Of a stretch of 64,000 nucleotides of DNA, positions 12,501-25,429 are shown piece after piece. Made by a program: the position numbers and the translations under genes. The stretch lies in assembly GCA_037951165.1 (NCBI GenBank), contig JBBDHG010000008.1:2160501-2224500 (forward strand), read 5' to 3'. The stretch is from Lophius americanus (Eukaryota > Chordata > Actinopteri > Lophiiformes > Lophiidae). A model generated the notes under the pieces. It saw only the letters and a list, made by a program, of their open reading frames with translations, was not told the DNA's origin and did no database searches. Position 1 is the stretch's first letter. Each line of letters starts with the position of its first letter.

Positions 12501-13804
12501 GAACAGCAACAACATTAGGTGAACATTTACAATATGAGGTGAACAGTAATTACATGAGGTGAACAGTAATAACATGAGGTGAACAGTAAAATCATGAGGT
12601 GAACAATAAAAACATGAGGGGAACAGTAACAACATGAGGTGAACAGCAACAACATTAGGTGAATATTAACAAAATGAGATGAACAGTAACAACATGAGGG
12701 GAACAGTAACACAAATAGGTGAACATTGCCAACATTAGGTGAACAGTAACAACAAGACGTGAACATTAACAACATGAGGTGAACAGTAATAACATGAGAT
12801 GAAAAGTAACAAGATGAGGTGAACCATAACAACATGAGGTGAACATTAACAACAGGAGGTGAACCGTAACAACATGAGGTGAAAAACGACAACATGAGGT
12901 GAACATTAACAACATGAAGTGAACAGTAACAACATGAAGTGAACAGTAACAAAATGAGGATAAGAGTAACAACATGAGTTGAACATTAACAACCAGAGGT
13001 GAACAGTAACAAGATGAGGTGAACATCAACAACATGAGGTGAACAGTAATAACTTGAGGTGAACATTAACAACATGAGTTGAACAGCAACAACATTAGGT
13101 GAACATTATCAACATGAGGTGAGCAGTAACAACATGAGGTGAACAGTAACAACATGAAGTGAACAGTAACAAAATGAGGATAAGAATAACAACATGAGGT
13201 GAACAGTAACAACATGAGGTGAACAGTAACAACATGAGGTGAAAATTAACATCATGAGGTGAACAGGAACAACACAAGGTGAACAGTAACACCATGAGGT
13301 GAACCATAACAACAGTTACAACACGAGGTGAACAGTAATTACATGAGGTGAACAGTAATAACATGAGTTGAACAATAAAAACATGAGGTGAACAATAAAA
13401 ACATGAGGTCTACAGTAATTTAATGAGGTGAACTGCAACAACATGAGGTCAAAAGTAATAATATATGGTGAACATTAAGAACATGAGGTGAACAGTAACA
13501 ACATGAGGTGAACAGTAACAAAATGATGTGAACAGCACAAACATGAGGTGAACATTAACAACATGAGGTGAACAGTAACAACATGAGGTGAACAGCAACA
13601 ACATTAGGTGAATATTAACAAAATGATGTGAACAGCACAAACATGAGGTGAACATTAACAACATGAGGTGAACAGTAACAACAAGAGGTGAACATTAACA
13701 TCATGAGGTGAACAGTAAGAACACGAGGTGAACAGCAACAACATTAGGTGAACATTTACAATATGAGGTGAACAGTAATTACATGAGGTGAACAGTAATA
13801 ACAT
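9567..13804. repeat. Second copy of the 6-kb-offset block
   Basis: This is the counterpart of 3,640 onward. It keeps monomers that the first copy lacks: three near 10,280, one near 10,830 and eleven near 12,950-13,170. The order continues in agreement with the first copy to 13,804. The next matching monomers, 7,578-7,657 in the first copy, are found at 16,234-16,313. The 2,429-bp tandem duplication therefore interrupts this copy and is younger than it. GAATTC at 11,321 matches that at 5,314. Confidence 0.85.
11376..13804. repeat. 2,429-bp tandem duplication, copy A
   Basis: Matches 13,805-16,233 at an offset of 2,429 bp (122 monomers less one 11-bp deletion). The left edge is defined by 11,356 (gacgtgaacatt) disagreeing with 13,785, while 11,376 agrees with 13,805. 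At least one substitution separates the copies: agcatgagg near 12,111 against acatgagg near 14,540. The shared unit gagttgaacc near 11,416 and 13,845 is absent from the corresponding place in the 5.4-kb relative. Confidence 0.9.
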
Positions 13805-16233
13805 GAGGTGAACAGTAATAACATGAGATGAAAAGTAACAAGATGAGTTGAACCATAACAACATGAGGTGAACATTATCAACAGGAGGTGAATAGTAAAA
13901 ACATGAGGTGAACATTAACAACATGAGGTGAACAGTAACAACATGAGGTGAACAGTAACAACATGAAGTGAACAGTAACAAAATGAGGATAAGAGTAACA
14001 ACATGAGGTGAACATCAACAACATGAGGTGAACAGTAACAACATGAGTTGAACAGCAACAACATTAGTTGAACATTAACAACATGAGGTGAGCAGTAACA
14101 ACATGAGGTGAACAGTAACAACATGAAGTGAACAGTAATAAAATGAGGATAAGAGTAACAACATGAGGTGAACATTAACAACATGAGGTGAACAGTAAGA
14201 ACACGAGGTGAACAGTAACAACATGAGGTGAAAAACGACAACATGAGGTGAACATTAACAACATGAAGTGAACAGTAACAACATGAAGTGAACAGTAACA
14301 AAATGAGGATAAGAGTAAAAACATGAGGTGAACATTAACAACACGAGGTGAACAGTAACAAGATGAGGTGAAAATCAACAACATGAGGTGAACAGTAACA
14401 ACTTGAGGTGAACATTAACAACATGAGTTGAAGAGCAACAACATTAGGTGAACATTAACAACATGAGGTGAGCAGTAACAACATGAGGTGAACAGTAACA
14501 ACATGAAGTGAACAGTAACAAAATGAGGATAAGAGCAACAACATGAGGTGAACAGTAACAACATGAGGTGAACAGTAACAACAAGAGGTGAAAATTAACA
14601 TCATGAGGTGAACAGGAACAACACAAGGTGAACAGTAACAACATGAGGTGAACCATAACAACATGAGGTGAACAGTTACAACACGAGGTGAACAGTAATT
14701 ACATGAGGTGAACAGTAATAACATGAGTTGAACAATAAAAACATGAGGTGAACAATAAAAACATGAGGTGGACAGTAACAACATGAGGTGAACAGTAACA
14801 ACATGAAGTGAACAGTAACAAAATGAGGATAAGAGTAACAACATGAGGTGAACATTAACAACATGAGGTGAACAGTAACAACAAGAGGTGAACATTAACA
14901 TCATGAGGTGAACAGTAAGAACACGAGGTGAACAGCAACAACATTAGGTGAACATTTACAATATGAGGTGAACAGTAATTACATGAGGTGAACAGTAATA
15001 ACATGAGGTGAACAGTAAAATCATGAGGTGAACAATAAAAACATGAGGGGAACAGTAACAACATGAGGTGAACAGCAACAACATTAGGTGAATATTAACA
15101 AAATGAGATGAACAGTAACAACATGAGGGGAACAGTAACACAAATAGGTGAACATTGCCAACATTAGGTGAACAGTAACAACAAGACGTGAACATTAACA
15201 ACATGAGGTGAACAGTAATAACATGAGATGAAAAGTAACAAGATGAGGTGAACCATAACAACATGAGGTGAACATTAACAACAGGAGGTGAACCGTAACA
15301 ACATGAGGTGAAAAACGACAACATGAGGTGAACATTAACAACATGAAGTGAACAGTAACAACATGAAGTGAACAGTAACAAAATGAGGATAAGAGTAACA
15401 ACATGAGTTGAACATTAACAACCAGAGGTGAACAGTAACAAGATGAGGTGAACATCAACAACATGAGGTGAACAGTAATAACTTGAGGTGAACATTAACA
15501 ACATGAGTTGAACAGCAACAACATTAGGTGAACATTATCAACATGAGGTGAGCAGTAACAACATGAGGTGAACAGTAACAACATGAAGTGAACAGTAACA
15601 AAATGAGGATAAGAATAACAACATGAGGTGAACAGTAACAACATGAGGTGAACAGTAACAACATGAGGTGAAAATTAACATCATGAGGTGAACAGGAACA
15701 ACACAAGGTGAACAGTAACACCATGAGGTGAACCATAACAACAGTTACAACACGAGGTGAACAGTAATTACATGAGGTGAACAGTAATAACATGAGTTGA
15801 ACAATAAAAACATGAGGTGAACAATAAAAACATGAGGTCTACAGTAATTTAATGAGGTGAACTGCAACAACATGAGGTCAAAAGTAATAATATATGGTGA
15901 ACATTAAGAACATGAGGTGAACAGTAACAACATGAGGTGAACAGTAACAAAATGATGTGAACAGCACAAACATGAGGTGAACATTAACAACATGAGGTGA
16001 ACAGTAACAACATGAGGTGAACAGCAACAACATTAGGTGAATATTAACAAAATGATGTGAACAGCACAAACATGAGGTGAACATTAACAACATGAGGTGA
16101 ACAGTAACAACAAGAGGTGAACATTAACATCATGAGGTGAACAGTAAGAACACGAGGTGAACAGCAACAACATTAGGTGAACATTTACAATATGAGGTGA
16201 ACAGTAATTACATGAGGTGAACAGTAATAACAT
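13805..16233. repeat. 2,429-bp tandem duplication, copy B
   Basis: Copy B begins with gaggtgaacagtaataacat directly after an identical monomer at 13,785, the join created by the duplication. It ends at 16,233: the next unit, gaggtgaacagtaaaatcat at 16,234, differs from 13,805 but equals 7,578, so the ancestral order resumes there. It contains a deletion junction (unit at 15,725) and a gtctac cassette (15,834). Confidence 0.9.
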
Positions 16234-16593
16234 GAGGTGAACAGTAAAATCATGAGGTGAACAATAAAAACATGAGGTGAACAGTAACAACATGAGGTGA
16301 ACAGCAACAACATTAGGTGAACAGTAACAAAATGAGGATAAGAGTAACAACATGAGGTGAACAGTAATTACATGAGGTGAACAGTAATAACATGAGGTGA
16401 ACAGTAAAATCATGAGGTGAACAATAAAAACATGAGGTGAACAGTAACAACATGAGGTGAACAGCAACAACATTAGGTGAACAGTAACAAAATGAGGATA
16501 AGAGTAACAACATGAGGTGAACAGTAATTACATGAGGTGAACAGTAATAACATGAGGTGAACAGTAAAATCATGAGGTGAACAATAAAAACAT
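16194..16593. repeat. 160-bp local amplification (2.5 copies)
   Basis: 16,194-16,353, 16,354-16,513 and the partial 16,514-16,593 are successive copies of an 8-monomer string that begins with gaggtgaacagtaattacat and includes gaggtgaacagtaaaatcat and gaggtgaacaataaaaacat. I saw no difference between the first two copies. At 16,594 the order switches to that of 14,765 onward at an offset of 1,829 bp. Such a young, exact local run next to a larger duplication edge suggests repeated unequal exchange at one spot. Confidence 0.9.
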
Positions 16594-17582
16594 GAGGTGG
16601 ACAGTAACAACATGAGGTGAACAGTAACAACATGAAGTGAACAGTAACAAAATGAGGATAAGAGTAACAACATGAGGTGAACATTAACAACATGAGGTGA
16701 ACAGTAACAACAAGAGGTGAACATTAACATCATGAGGTGAACAGTAAGAACACGAGGTGAACAGCAACAACATTAGGTGAACATTTACAATATGAGGTGA
16801 ACAGTAATTACATGAGGTGAACAGTAATAACATGAGGTGAACAGTAAAATCATGAGGTGAACAATAAAAACATGAGGGGAACAGTAACAACATGAGTTGA
16901 ACAGCAACAACATTAGGTGAATATTAACAAAATGAGATGAACAGTAACAACATGAGGGGAACAGTAACACAAATAGGTGAACATTGCCAACATTAGGTGA
17001 ACAGTAACAACAAGACGTGAACATTAACAACATGGGGTGAACAGTAATAACATGAGATGAAAAGTAACAAGATGAGGTGAACCATAACAACATGAGGTGA
17101 ACATTAACAACAGGAGGTGAACCGTAACAACATGAGGTGAAAAACGACAAAATGAGGTGAACATTAACAACATGAAGTGAACAGTAACAACATGAAGTGA
17201 ACAGTAACAAAATGAGGATAAGAGTAACAACATGAGTTGAACATTAACAACCAGAGGTGAACAGTAACAAGATGAGGTGAACATCAACAACATGAGGTGA
17301 ACAGTAATAACTTGAGGTGAACATTAACAACATGAGTTGAACAGCAACAACATTAGGTGAACATTATCAACATGAGGTGAGCAGTAACAACATGAGGTGA
17401 ACAGTAACAACATGAAGTGAACAGTAACAAAATGAGGATAAGAATAACAACATGAGGTGAACAGTAACAACATGAGGTGAACAGTAACAACATGAGGTGA
17501 AAATTAACATCATGAGGTGAACAGGAACAACACAAGGTGAACAGTAACACCATGAGGTGAACCATAACAACAGTTACAACAC
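16574..17582. repeat. Copy of 14,745-15,753 (offset 1,829 bp)
   Basis: The sequence follows the end of the 2,429-bp duplication copy at an offset of 1,829 bp (92 monomers less 11 bp), from gaggtgaacaataaaaacat at 16,574 through the deletion junction at 17,554-17,582. A few substitutions are private to this copy, such as gaggtgaacagtaacaacat becoming gggg at its 5' end near 17,034 and a unit starting catgagttg near 16,893. It links the 11-16 kb duplications to the 1.5-kb repeat series that follows. Confidence 0.8.
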
Positions 17583-19112
17583 GAGGTGAACAGTAATTAC
17601 ATGAGGTGAACAGTAATAACATGAGTTGAACAATAAAAACATGAGGTGAACAATAAAAACATGAGGTCTACAGTAATTTAATGAGGTGAACTGCAACAAC
17701 ATGAGGTCAAAAGTAATAATATATGGTGAACATTAAGAACATGAGGTGAACAGTAACAACATGAGGTGAACAGTAACAAAATGATGTGAACAGCACAAAC
17801 ATGAGGTGAACATTAACAACATGAGGTGAACAGTAACAACATGGGTTAAACAGCAACAATATTAGGTGAATATTAACAAAATGAGATGAACAGTAACAAC
17901 ATGAGGTGAACAGTAACACAAATAGGTGAATTTTGCCAACATGAGGTGAACAGTAACAACAAGACGTGAACATTAACAACATGAGGTGAACAGTAATAAC
18001 ATGAGATGAAAAGTAACAAGATGAGGTGAACCATAACAACATGAGGTGAACATTATCAACAGGAGGTGAATAGTAAAAACATGAGGTGAACATTAACAAC
18101 ATGAGGTGAACAGTAACAACATGAGGTGAACAGTAACAACATGAAGTGAACAGTAACAAAATGAGGATAATAGTAACAACATGAGGTGAACATCAACAAC
18201 ATGAGGTGAACAGTAACAACATGAGTTGAACAGCAACAACATAAGGTGAACATTATCATCATGAGGTGAGCAGTAACAACCCTGAGGTGAACAGTAACAA
18301 CATGAAGTGAACAGTAACAAAATGAGGATAAGAGTAACAACATGAGGTGAACATTAACAACATGAGGTGAACAGTAACAACCAGAGGTGAACATTAACAT
18401 CATGAGGTGAACAGTAAGAACACGAGGTGAACAGCAACAACATTAGGTGAACATTTACAATATGAAGTGAACAGTAATTACATGAGGTGAACAGTAATAA
18501 CATGAGGTGAACAGTAAAAACATGAGGTGAACAATAAAAACATGAGGTGAACAGTAACAACATGAGGTGAACAGCAACAACATTAGGTGAATATTAACAA
18601 AATGAGATGAACAGTAACAACATGAGGGGAACAGTAACACAAATAGGTGAACATTGCCAACATGAGGTGAAAAACGACAACATGAGGTGAACATTAACAA
18701 CATGAAGTGAACAGTAACAACATGAAGTGAACAGTAACAAAATGAGGATAAGAGTAACAACATGAGTTGAACATTAACAACACGAGGTGAACAGTAACAA
18801 GATGAGGTGAACATCAACAACATGAGGTGAACAGTAATAACTTGAGGTGAACATTAACAACATGAGTTGAACAGCAACAACATTAGGTGAACATTAACAA
18901 CATGAGGTGAGCAGTAACAACATGAGGTGAACAGTAACAACATGAAGTGAACAGTAACAAAATGAGGATAAGAATAACAACATGAGGTGAACAGTAACAA
19001 CATGAGGTGAACAGTAACAACATGAGGTGAAAATTAACATCATGAGGTGAACAGGAACAACACAAGGTGAACAGTAACACCATGAGGTGAACCATAACAA
19101 CAGTTACAACAC
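17583..19112. repeat. 1.5-kb HOR copy 1 (1,530 bp)
   Basis: Delimited by two 11-bp-deletion junctions. It carries the gtctac cassette at 17,663, the unit gggttaaacag near 17,843, a pair ending in caaat aggtgaattttgcc near 17,930, and a 21-bp unit at 18,263-18,283 with one extra C (ccct). The extra base recurs only at 23,151-23,171. Length is 77 monomers -11 +1. Confidence 0.9.
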
Positions 19113-20641
19113 GAGGTGAACAGTAATTACATGAGGTGAACAGTAATAACATGAGTTGAACAATAAAAACATGAGGTGAACAATAAAAACATGAGGTCTA
19201 CAGTAATTTAATGATGTGAACTGCAACAACATGAGGTCAAAAGTAATAATATATGGTGAACATTAAGAACATGAGGTGAACAGTAACAACATGAGGTGAA
19301 CAGTAACAAAAGGATGTGAACAGCACAAACATGAGGTGAACATTAACAACATGAGGTGAACAGTAACAACATGGGTTAAACAGCAACAATATTAGGTGAA
19401 TATTAACAAAATGAGATGAACAGTAACAACATGAGGTGAACAGTAACACAAATAGGTGAATTTTGCCAACATGAGGTGAACAGTAACAACAAGACGTGAA
19501 CATTAACAACATGAGGTGAACAGTAATAACATGAGATGAAAAGTAACAAGATGAGGTGAACCATAACAACATGAGGTGAACATTATCAACAGGAGGTGAA
19601 TAGTAAAAACATGAGGTGAACATTAACAACATGAGGTGAACAGTAACAACATGAGGTGAACAGTAACAACATGAAGTGAACAGTAACAAAATGAGGATAA
19701 TAGTAACAACATGAGGTGAACATCAACAACATGAGGTGAACAGTAACAACATGAGTTGAACAGCAACAACATAAGGTGAACATTATCATCATGAGGTGAG
19801 CAGTAACAACCTGAGGTGAACAGTAACAACATGAAGTGAACAGTAACAAAATGAGGATAAGAGTAACAACATGAGGTGAACATTAACAACATGAGGTGAA
19901 CAGTAACAACCAGAGGTGAACATTAACATCATGAGGTGAACAGTAAGAACACGAGGTGAACAGCAACAACATTAGGTGAACATTTACAATATGAAGTTAA
20001 CAGTAATTACATGAGGTGAACAGTAATAACATGAGGTGAACAGTAAAAACATGAGGTGAACAATAAAAACATGAGGTGAACAGTAACAACATGAGGTGAA
20101 CAGCAACAACATTAGGTGAATATTAACAAAATGAGATGAACAGTAACAACATGAGGGGAACAGTAACACAAATAGGTGAACATTGCCAACATGAGGTGAA
20201 AAACGACAACATGAGGTGAACATTAACAACATGAAGTGAACAGTAACAACATGAAGTGAACAGTAACAAAATGAGGATAAGAGTAACAACATGAGTTGAA
20301 CATTAACAAAACGAGGTGAACAGTAACAAGATGAGGTGAACATCAACAACATGAGGTGAACAGTAATAACTTGAGGTGAACATTAACAACATGAGTTGAA
20401 CAGCAACAACATTAGGTGAACATTAACAACATGAGGTGAGCAGTAAAAACATGAGGTGAACAGTAACAACATGAAGTGAACAGTAACAAAATGAGGATAA
20501 GAATAACAACATGAGGTGAACAGTAACAACATGAGGTGAACAGTAACAACATGAGGTGAAAATTAACATCATGAGGTGAACAGGAACAACACAAGGTGAA
20601 CAGTAACACCATGAGGTGAACCATAACAACAGTTACAACAC
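19113..20641. repeat. 1.5-kb HOR copy 2 (1,529 bp)
   Basis: Same order as the preceding copy but without the extra C. Private features are gatgtgaactgc near 19,213 and a unit starting gaagttaacagtaatt near 19,993, the latter shared with 24,781, its partner in the super-repeat. Length is 77 monomers less 11 bp. Confidence 0.9.
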
Positions 20642-22470
20642 GAGGTGAACAGTAATTACATGAGGTGAACAGTAATAACATGAGTTGAACAATAAAAACA
20701 TGAGGTGAACAATAAAAACATGAGGTCTACAGTAATTTAATGAGGTGAACTGCAACAACATGAGGTCAAAAGTAATAATATATGGTGAACATTAAGAACA
20801 TGAGGTGAACAGTAACAACATGAGGTGAACAGTAACAAAAGGATGTGAACAGCACAAACATGAGGTGAACATTAACAACATGAGGTGAACAGTAACAACA
20901 TGGGGTAAACAGCAACAATATTAGGTGAATATTAACAAAATGAGATGAACAGTAACAACATGAGGTGAACAGTAACACAAATAGGTGAATTTTGCCAACA
21001 TGAAGTGAACAGTAACAACAAGACGTGAACATTAACAACATGAGGTGAACAGTAATAACATGAGATGAAAAGTAACAAGATGAGGTGAACCATAACAACA
21101 TGAGGTGAACATTATCAACAGGAGGTGAATAGTAAAAACATGAGGTGAACATTAACAACATGAGGTGAACAGTAACAACATGAGGTGAACAGTAACAACA
21201 TGAAGTGAACAGTAACAAAATGAGGATAATAGTAACAACATGAGGTGAACATCAACAACATGAGGTGAACAGTAACAACATGAGTTGAACAGCAACAACA
21301 TAAGGTGAACATTAACATCATGAGGTGAGCAGTAACAACCTGAGGTGAACAGTAACAACATGAAGTGAACAGTAACAAAATGAGGATAAGAGTAACAACA
21401 TGAGGTGAACATTAACAACATGAGGTGAACAGTAACAACCAGAGGTGAACAATAAAAACATGAGGTGAACAGTAACAACATGAGGTGAACAGCAACAACA
21501 TTAGGTGAATATTAACAAAATGAGATGAACAGTAACAACATGAGGTGAACAGTAACAACATGAAGTGAACAGTAACAAAATGAGGATAAGAGTAACAACA
21601 TGAGGTGAACATCAACAACATGAGGTGAACAGTAACAACATGAGTTGAACAGCAATAACATTAGGTGAACATTAACAACATGAGGTGAGCAGTAACAACA
21701 TGAGGTGAACAGTAACAACATGAAGTGAACAGTAACAAAATGAGGATAAGAGTAACAACATGATGTGAACATTAACAACATGAGGTGAACAGCAACAACA
21801 TTAGGTGAATATTAACAAAATGAGATGAACAGTAACAACATGAGGGGAACAGTAACACAAATAGGTGAACATTGCCAACATTAGGTGAACAGTAACAACA
21901 AGAGGTGAACATTAACAACATGAGGTGAACAGTAATAACATGAGATGAAAAGTAACAAGATGAGGTGAACCATAACAACATGAGGTGAACATTAACAACA
22001 GGAGGTGAACAGTAACAACATGGGGTGAAAAACGACAACATGAGGTGAACATTAACAACATGAAGTGAACAGTAACAACATGAAGTGAACAGTAACAAAA
22101 TGAGGATAAGAGTAACAACATGAGTTGAACATTAACAACACGAGGTGAACAGTAACAAGATGAGGTGAACATCAACAACATGAGGTGAACAGTAATAACT
22201 TGAGGTGAACATTAACAACATGAGTTGAACAGCAACAACATTAGGTGAACATTAACAACATGAGGTGAGCAGTAACAACATGAGGTGAACAGTAACAACA
22301 TGAAGTGAACAGTAACAAAATGAGGATAAGAATAACAACATGAGGTGAACAGTAACAACATGAGGTGAACAGTAACAACATGAGGTGAAAATTAACATCA
22401 TGAGGTGAACAGGAACAACACAAGGTGAACAGTAACACCATGAGGTGAACCATAACAACAGTTACAACAC
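20642..22470. repeat. 1.5-kb HOR copy 3, expanded (1,829 bp)
   Basis: Fifteen monomers longer than its neighbours. The extra material near 21,440-21,780 repeats the 8-mer series (gaagtg...aaaat, gaggataag, and the gagttgaacagcaat unit). It also carries ggggtaaacag near 20,902 rather than gggttaaacag. The corresponding copy at 25,430-27,138 has the same expansion with two 60-bp deletions. Confidence 0.9.
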
Positions 22471-24000
22471 GAGGTGAACAGTAATTACATGAGGTGAACA
22501 GTAATAACATGAGTTGAACAATAAAAACATGAGGTGAACAATAAAAACATGAGGTCTACAGTAATTTAATGAGGTGAACTGCAACAACATGAGGTCAAAA
22601 GTAATAATATATGGTGAACATTAAGAACATGAGGTGAACAGTAACAACATGAGGTGAACAGTAACAAAAGGATGTGAACAGCACAAACATGAGGTGAACA
22701 TTAACAACATGAGGTGAACAGTAACAACATGGGTTAAACAGCAACAATATTAGGTGAATATTAACAAAATGAGATGAACAGTAACAACATGAGGTGAACA
22801 GTAACACAAATAGGTGAATTTTGCCAACATGAGGTGAACAGTAACAACAAGACGTGAACATTAACAACATGAGGTGAACAGTAATAACATGAGATGAAAA
22901 GTAACAAGATGAGGTGAACCATAACAACATGAGGTGAACATTATCAACAGGAGGTGAATAGTAAAAACATGAGGTGAACATTAACAACATGAGGTGAACA
23001 GTAACAACATGAGGTGAACAGTAACAACATGAAGTGAACAGTAACAAAATGAGGATAATAGTAACAACATGAGGTGAACATCAACAACATGAGGTGAACA
23101 GTAACAACATGAGTTGAACAGCAACAACATAAGGTGAACATTATCATCATGAGGTGAGCAGTAACAACCCTGAGGTGAACAGTAACAACATGAAGTGAAC
23201 AGTAACAAAATGAGGATAAGAGTAACAACATGAGGTGAACATTAACAACATGAGGTGAACAGTAACAACCAGAGGTGAACATTAACATCATGAGGTGAAC
23301 AGTAAGAACACGAGGTGAACAGCAACAACATTAGGTGAACATTTACAATATGAAGTGAACAGTAATTACATGAGGTGAACAGTAATAACATGAGGTGAAC
23401 AGTAAAAACATGAGGTGAACAATAAAAACATGAGGTGAACAGTAACAACATGAGGTGAACAGCAACAACATTAGGTGAATATTAACAAAATGAGATGAAC
23501 AGTAACAACATGAGGGGAACAGTAACACAAATAGGTGAACATTGCCAACATGAGGTGAAAAACGACAACATGAGGTGAACATTAACAACATGAAGTGAAC
23601 AGTAACAACATGAAGTGAACAGTAACAAAATGAGGATAAGAGTAACAACATGAGTTGAACATTAACAACACGAGGTGAACAGTAACAAGATGAGGTGAAC
23701 ATCAACAACATGAGGTGAACAGTAATAACTTGAGGTGAACATTAACAACATGAGTTGAACAGCAACAACATTAGGTGAACATTAACAACATGAGGTGAGC
23801 AGTAACAACATGAGGTGAACAGTAACAACATGAAGTGAACAGTAACAAAATGAGGATAAGAATAACAACATGAGGTGAACAGTAACAACATGAGGTGAAC
23901 AGTAACAACATGAGGTGAAAATTAACATCATGAGGTGAACAGGAACAACACAAGGTGAACAGTAACACCATGAGGTGAACCATAACAACAGTTACAACAC
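22471..24000. repeat. 1.5-kb HOR copy 4 (1,530 bp)
   Basis: Partner of copy 1 in the super-repeat. It shares the 21-bp unit with ccct at 23,151-23,171 and gggttaaacag near 22,731. It differs from copy 1 near 22,668, where it reads aaaaggatgtg. Confidence 0.9.
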
Positions 24001-25429
24001 GAGGTGAACAGTAATTACATGAGGTGAACAGTAATAACATGAGTTGAACAATAAAAACATGAGGTGAACAATAAAAACATGAGGTCTACAGTAATTTAAT
24101 GAGGTGAACTGCAACAACATGAGGTCAAAAGTAATAATATATGGTGAACATTAAGAACATGAGGTGAACAGTAACAACATGAGGTGAACAGTAACAAAAG
24201 GATGTGAACAGCACAAACATGAGGTGAACATTAACAACATGAGGTGAACAGTAACAACATGGGTTAAACAGCAACAATATTAGGTGAATATTAACAAAAT
24301 GAGATGAACAGTAACAACATGAGGTGAACAGTAACACAAATAGGTGAATTTTGCCAACATGAGGTGAACAGTAACAACAAGACGTGAACATTAACAACAT
24401 GAGGTGAACAGTAATAACATGAGATGAAAAGTAACAAGATGAGGTGAACCATAACAACATGAGGTGAACATTATCAACAGGAGGTGAATAGTAAAAACAT
24501 GAGGTGAACATTAACAACATGAGGTGAACAGTAACAACATGAGGTGAACAGTAACAACATGAAGTGAACAGTAACAAAATGAGGATAATAGTAACAACAT
24601 GAGGTGAACATCAACAACATGAGGTGAACAGTAACAAAATGAGGATAAGAGTAACAACATGAGGTGAACATTAACAACGTGAGGTGAACAGTAACAACCA
24701 GAGGTGAACATTAACATCATGAGGTGAACAGTAAGAACACGAGGTGAACAGCAACAACATTAGGTGAACATTTACAATATGAAGTTAACAGTAATTACAT
24801 GAGGTGAACAGTAATAACATGAGGTGAACAGTAAAAACATGAGGTGAACAATAAAAACATGAGGTGAACAGTAACAACATGAGGTGAACAGCAACAACAT
24901 TAGGTGAATATTAACAAAATGAGATGAACAGTAACAACATGAGGGGAACAGTAACACAAATAGGTGAACATTGCCAACATGAGGTGAAAAACGACAACAT
25001 GAGGTGAACATTAACAACATGAAGTGAACAGTAACAACATGAAGTGAACAGTAACAAAATGAGGATAAGAGTAACAACATGAGTTGAACATTAACAAAAC
25101 GAGGTGAACAGTAACAAGATGAGGTGAACATCAACAACATGAGGTGAACAGTAATAACTTGAGGTGAACATTAACAACATGAGTTGAACAGCAACAACAT
25201 TAGGTGAACATTAACAACATGAGGTGAGCAGTAAAAACATGAGGTGAACAGTAACAACATGAAGTGAACAGTAACAAAATGAGGATAAGAATAACAACAT
25301 GAGGTGAACAGTAACAACATGAGGTGAACAGTAACAACATGAGGTGAAAATTAACATCATGAGGTGAACAGGAACAACACAAGGTGAACAGTAACACCAT
25401 GAGGTGAACCATAACAACAGTTACAACAC
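24001..25429. repeat. 1.5-kb HOR copy 5, shortened (1,429 bp)
   Basis: Partner of copy 2, with five monomers removed near 24,620-24,680, where gaggtgaacagtaacaaaat is followed directly by gaggataagag. The unit gaagttaacag near 24,781 is shared with copy 2. The unit ending aacaacgt near 24,661 is private. Confidence 0.9.

Larger units (their letters stand above)
17583..22470. repeat. Super-repeat copy A (three HORs, 4,888 bp)
   Basis: Three successive HOR copies (1,530 + 1,529 + 1,829 bp) recur in the same order at 22,471-27,138 (1,530 + 1,429 + 1,709 bp). The offset is 4,888 bp until about 24,620, then 4,788, 4,728 and 4,668 after losses of 100, 60 and 60 bp in the second set. The extra C in the unit at 18,263, gggttaaacag, and the gaagttaacag unit all have partners at the expected positions. 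Around 17,790 a small difference (aaaatgatg against aaaaggatg) suggests the true left edge of the duplicated segment is near there. Confidence 0.85.
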
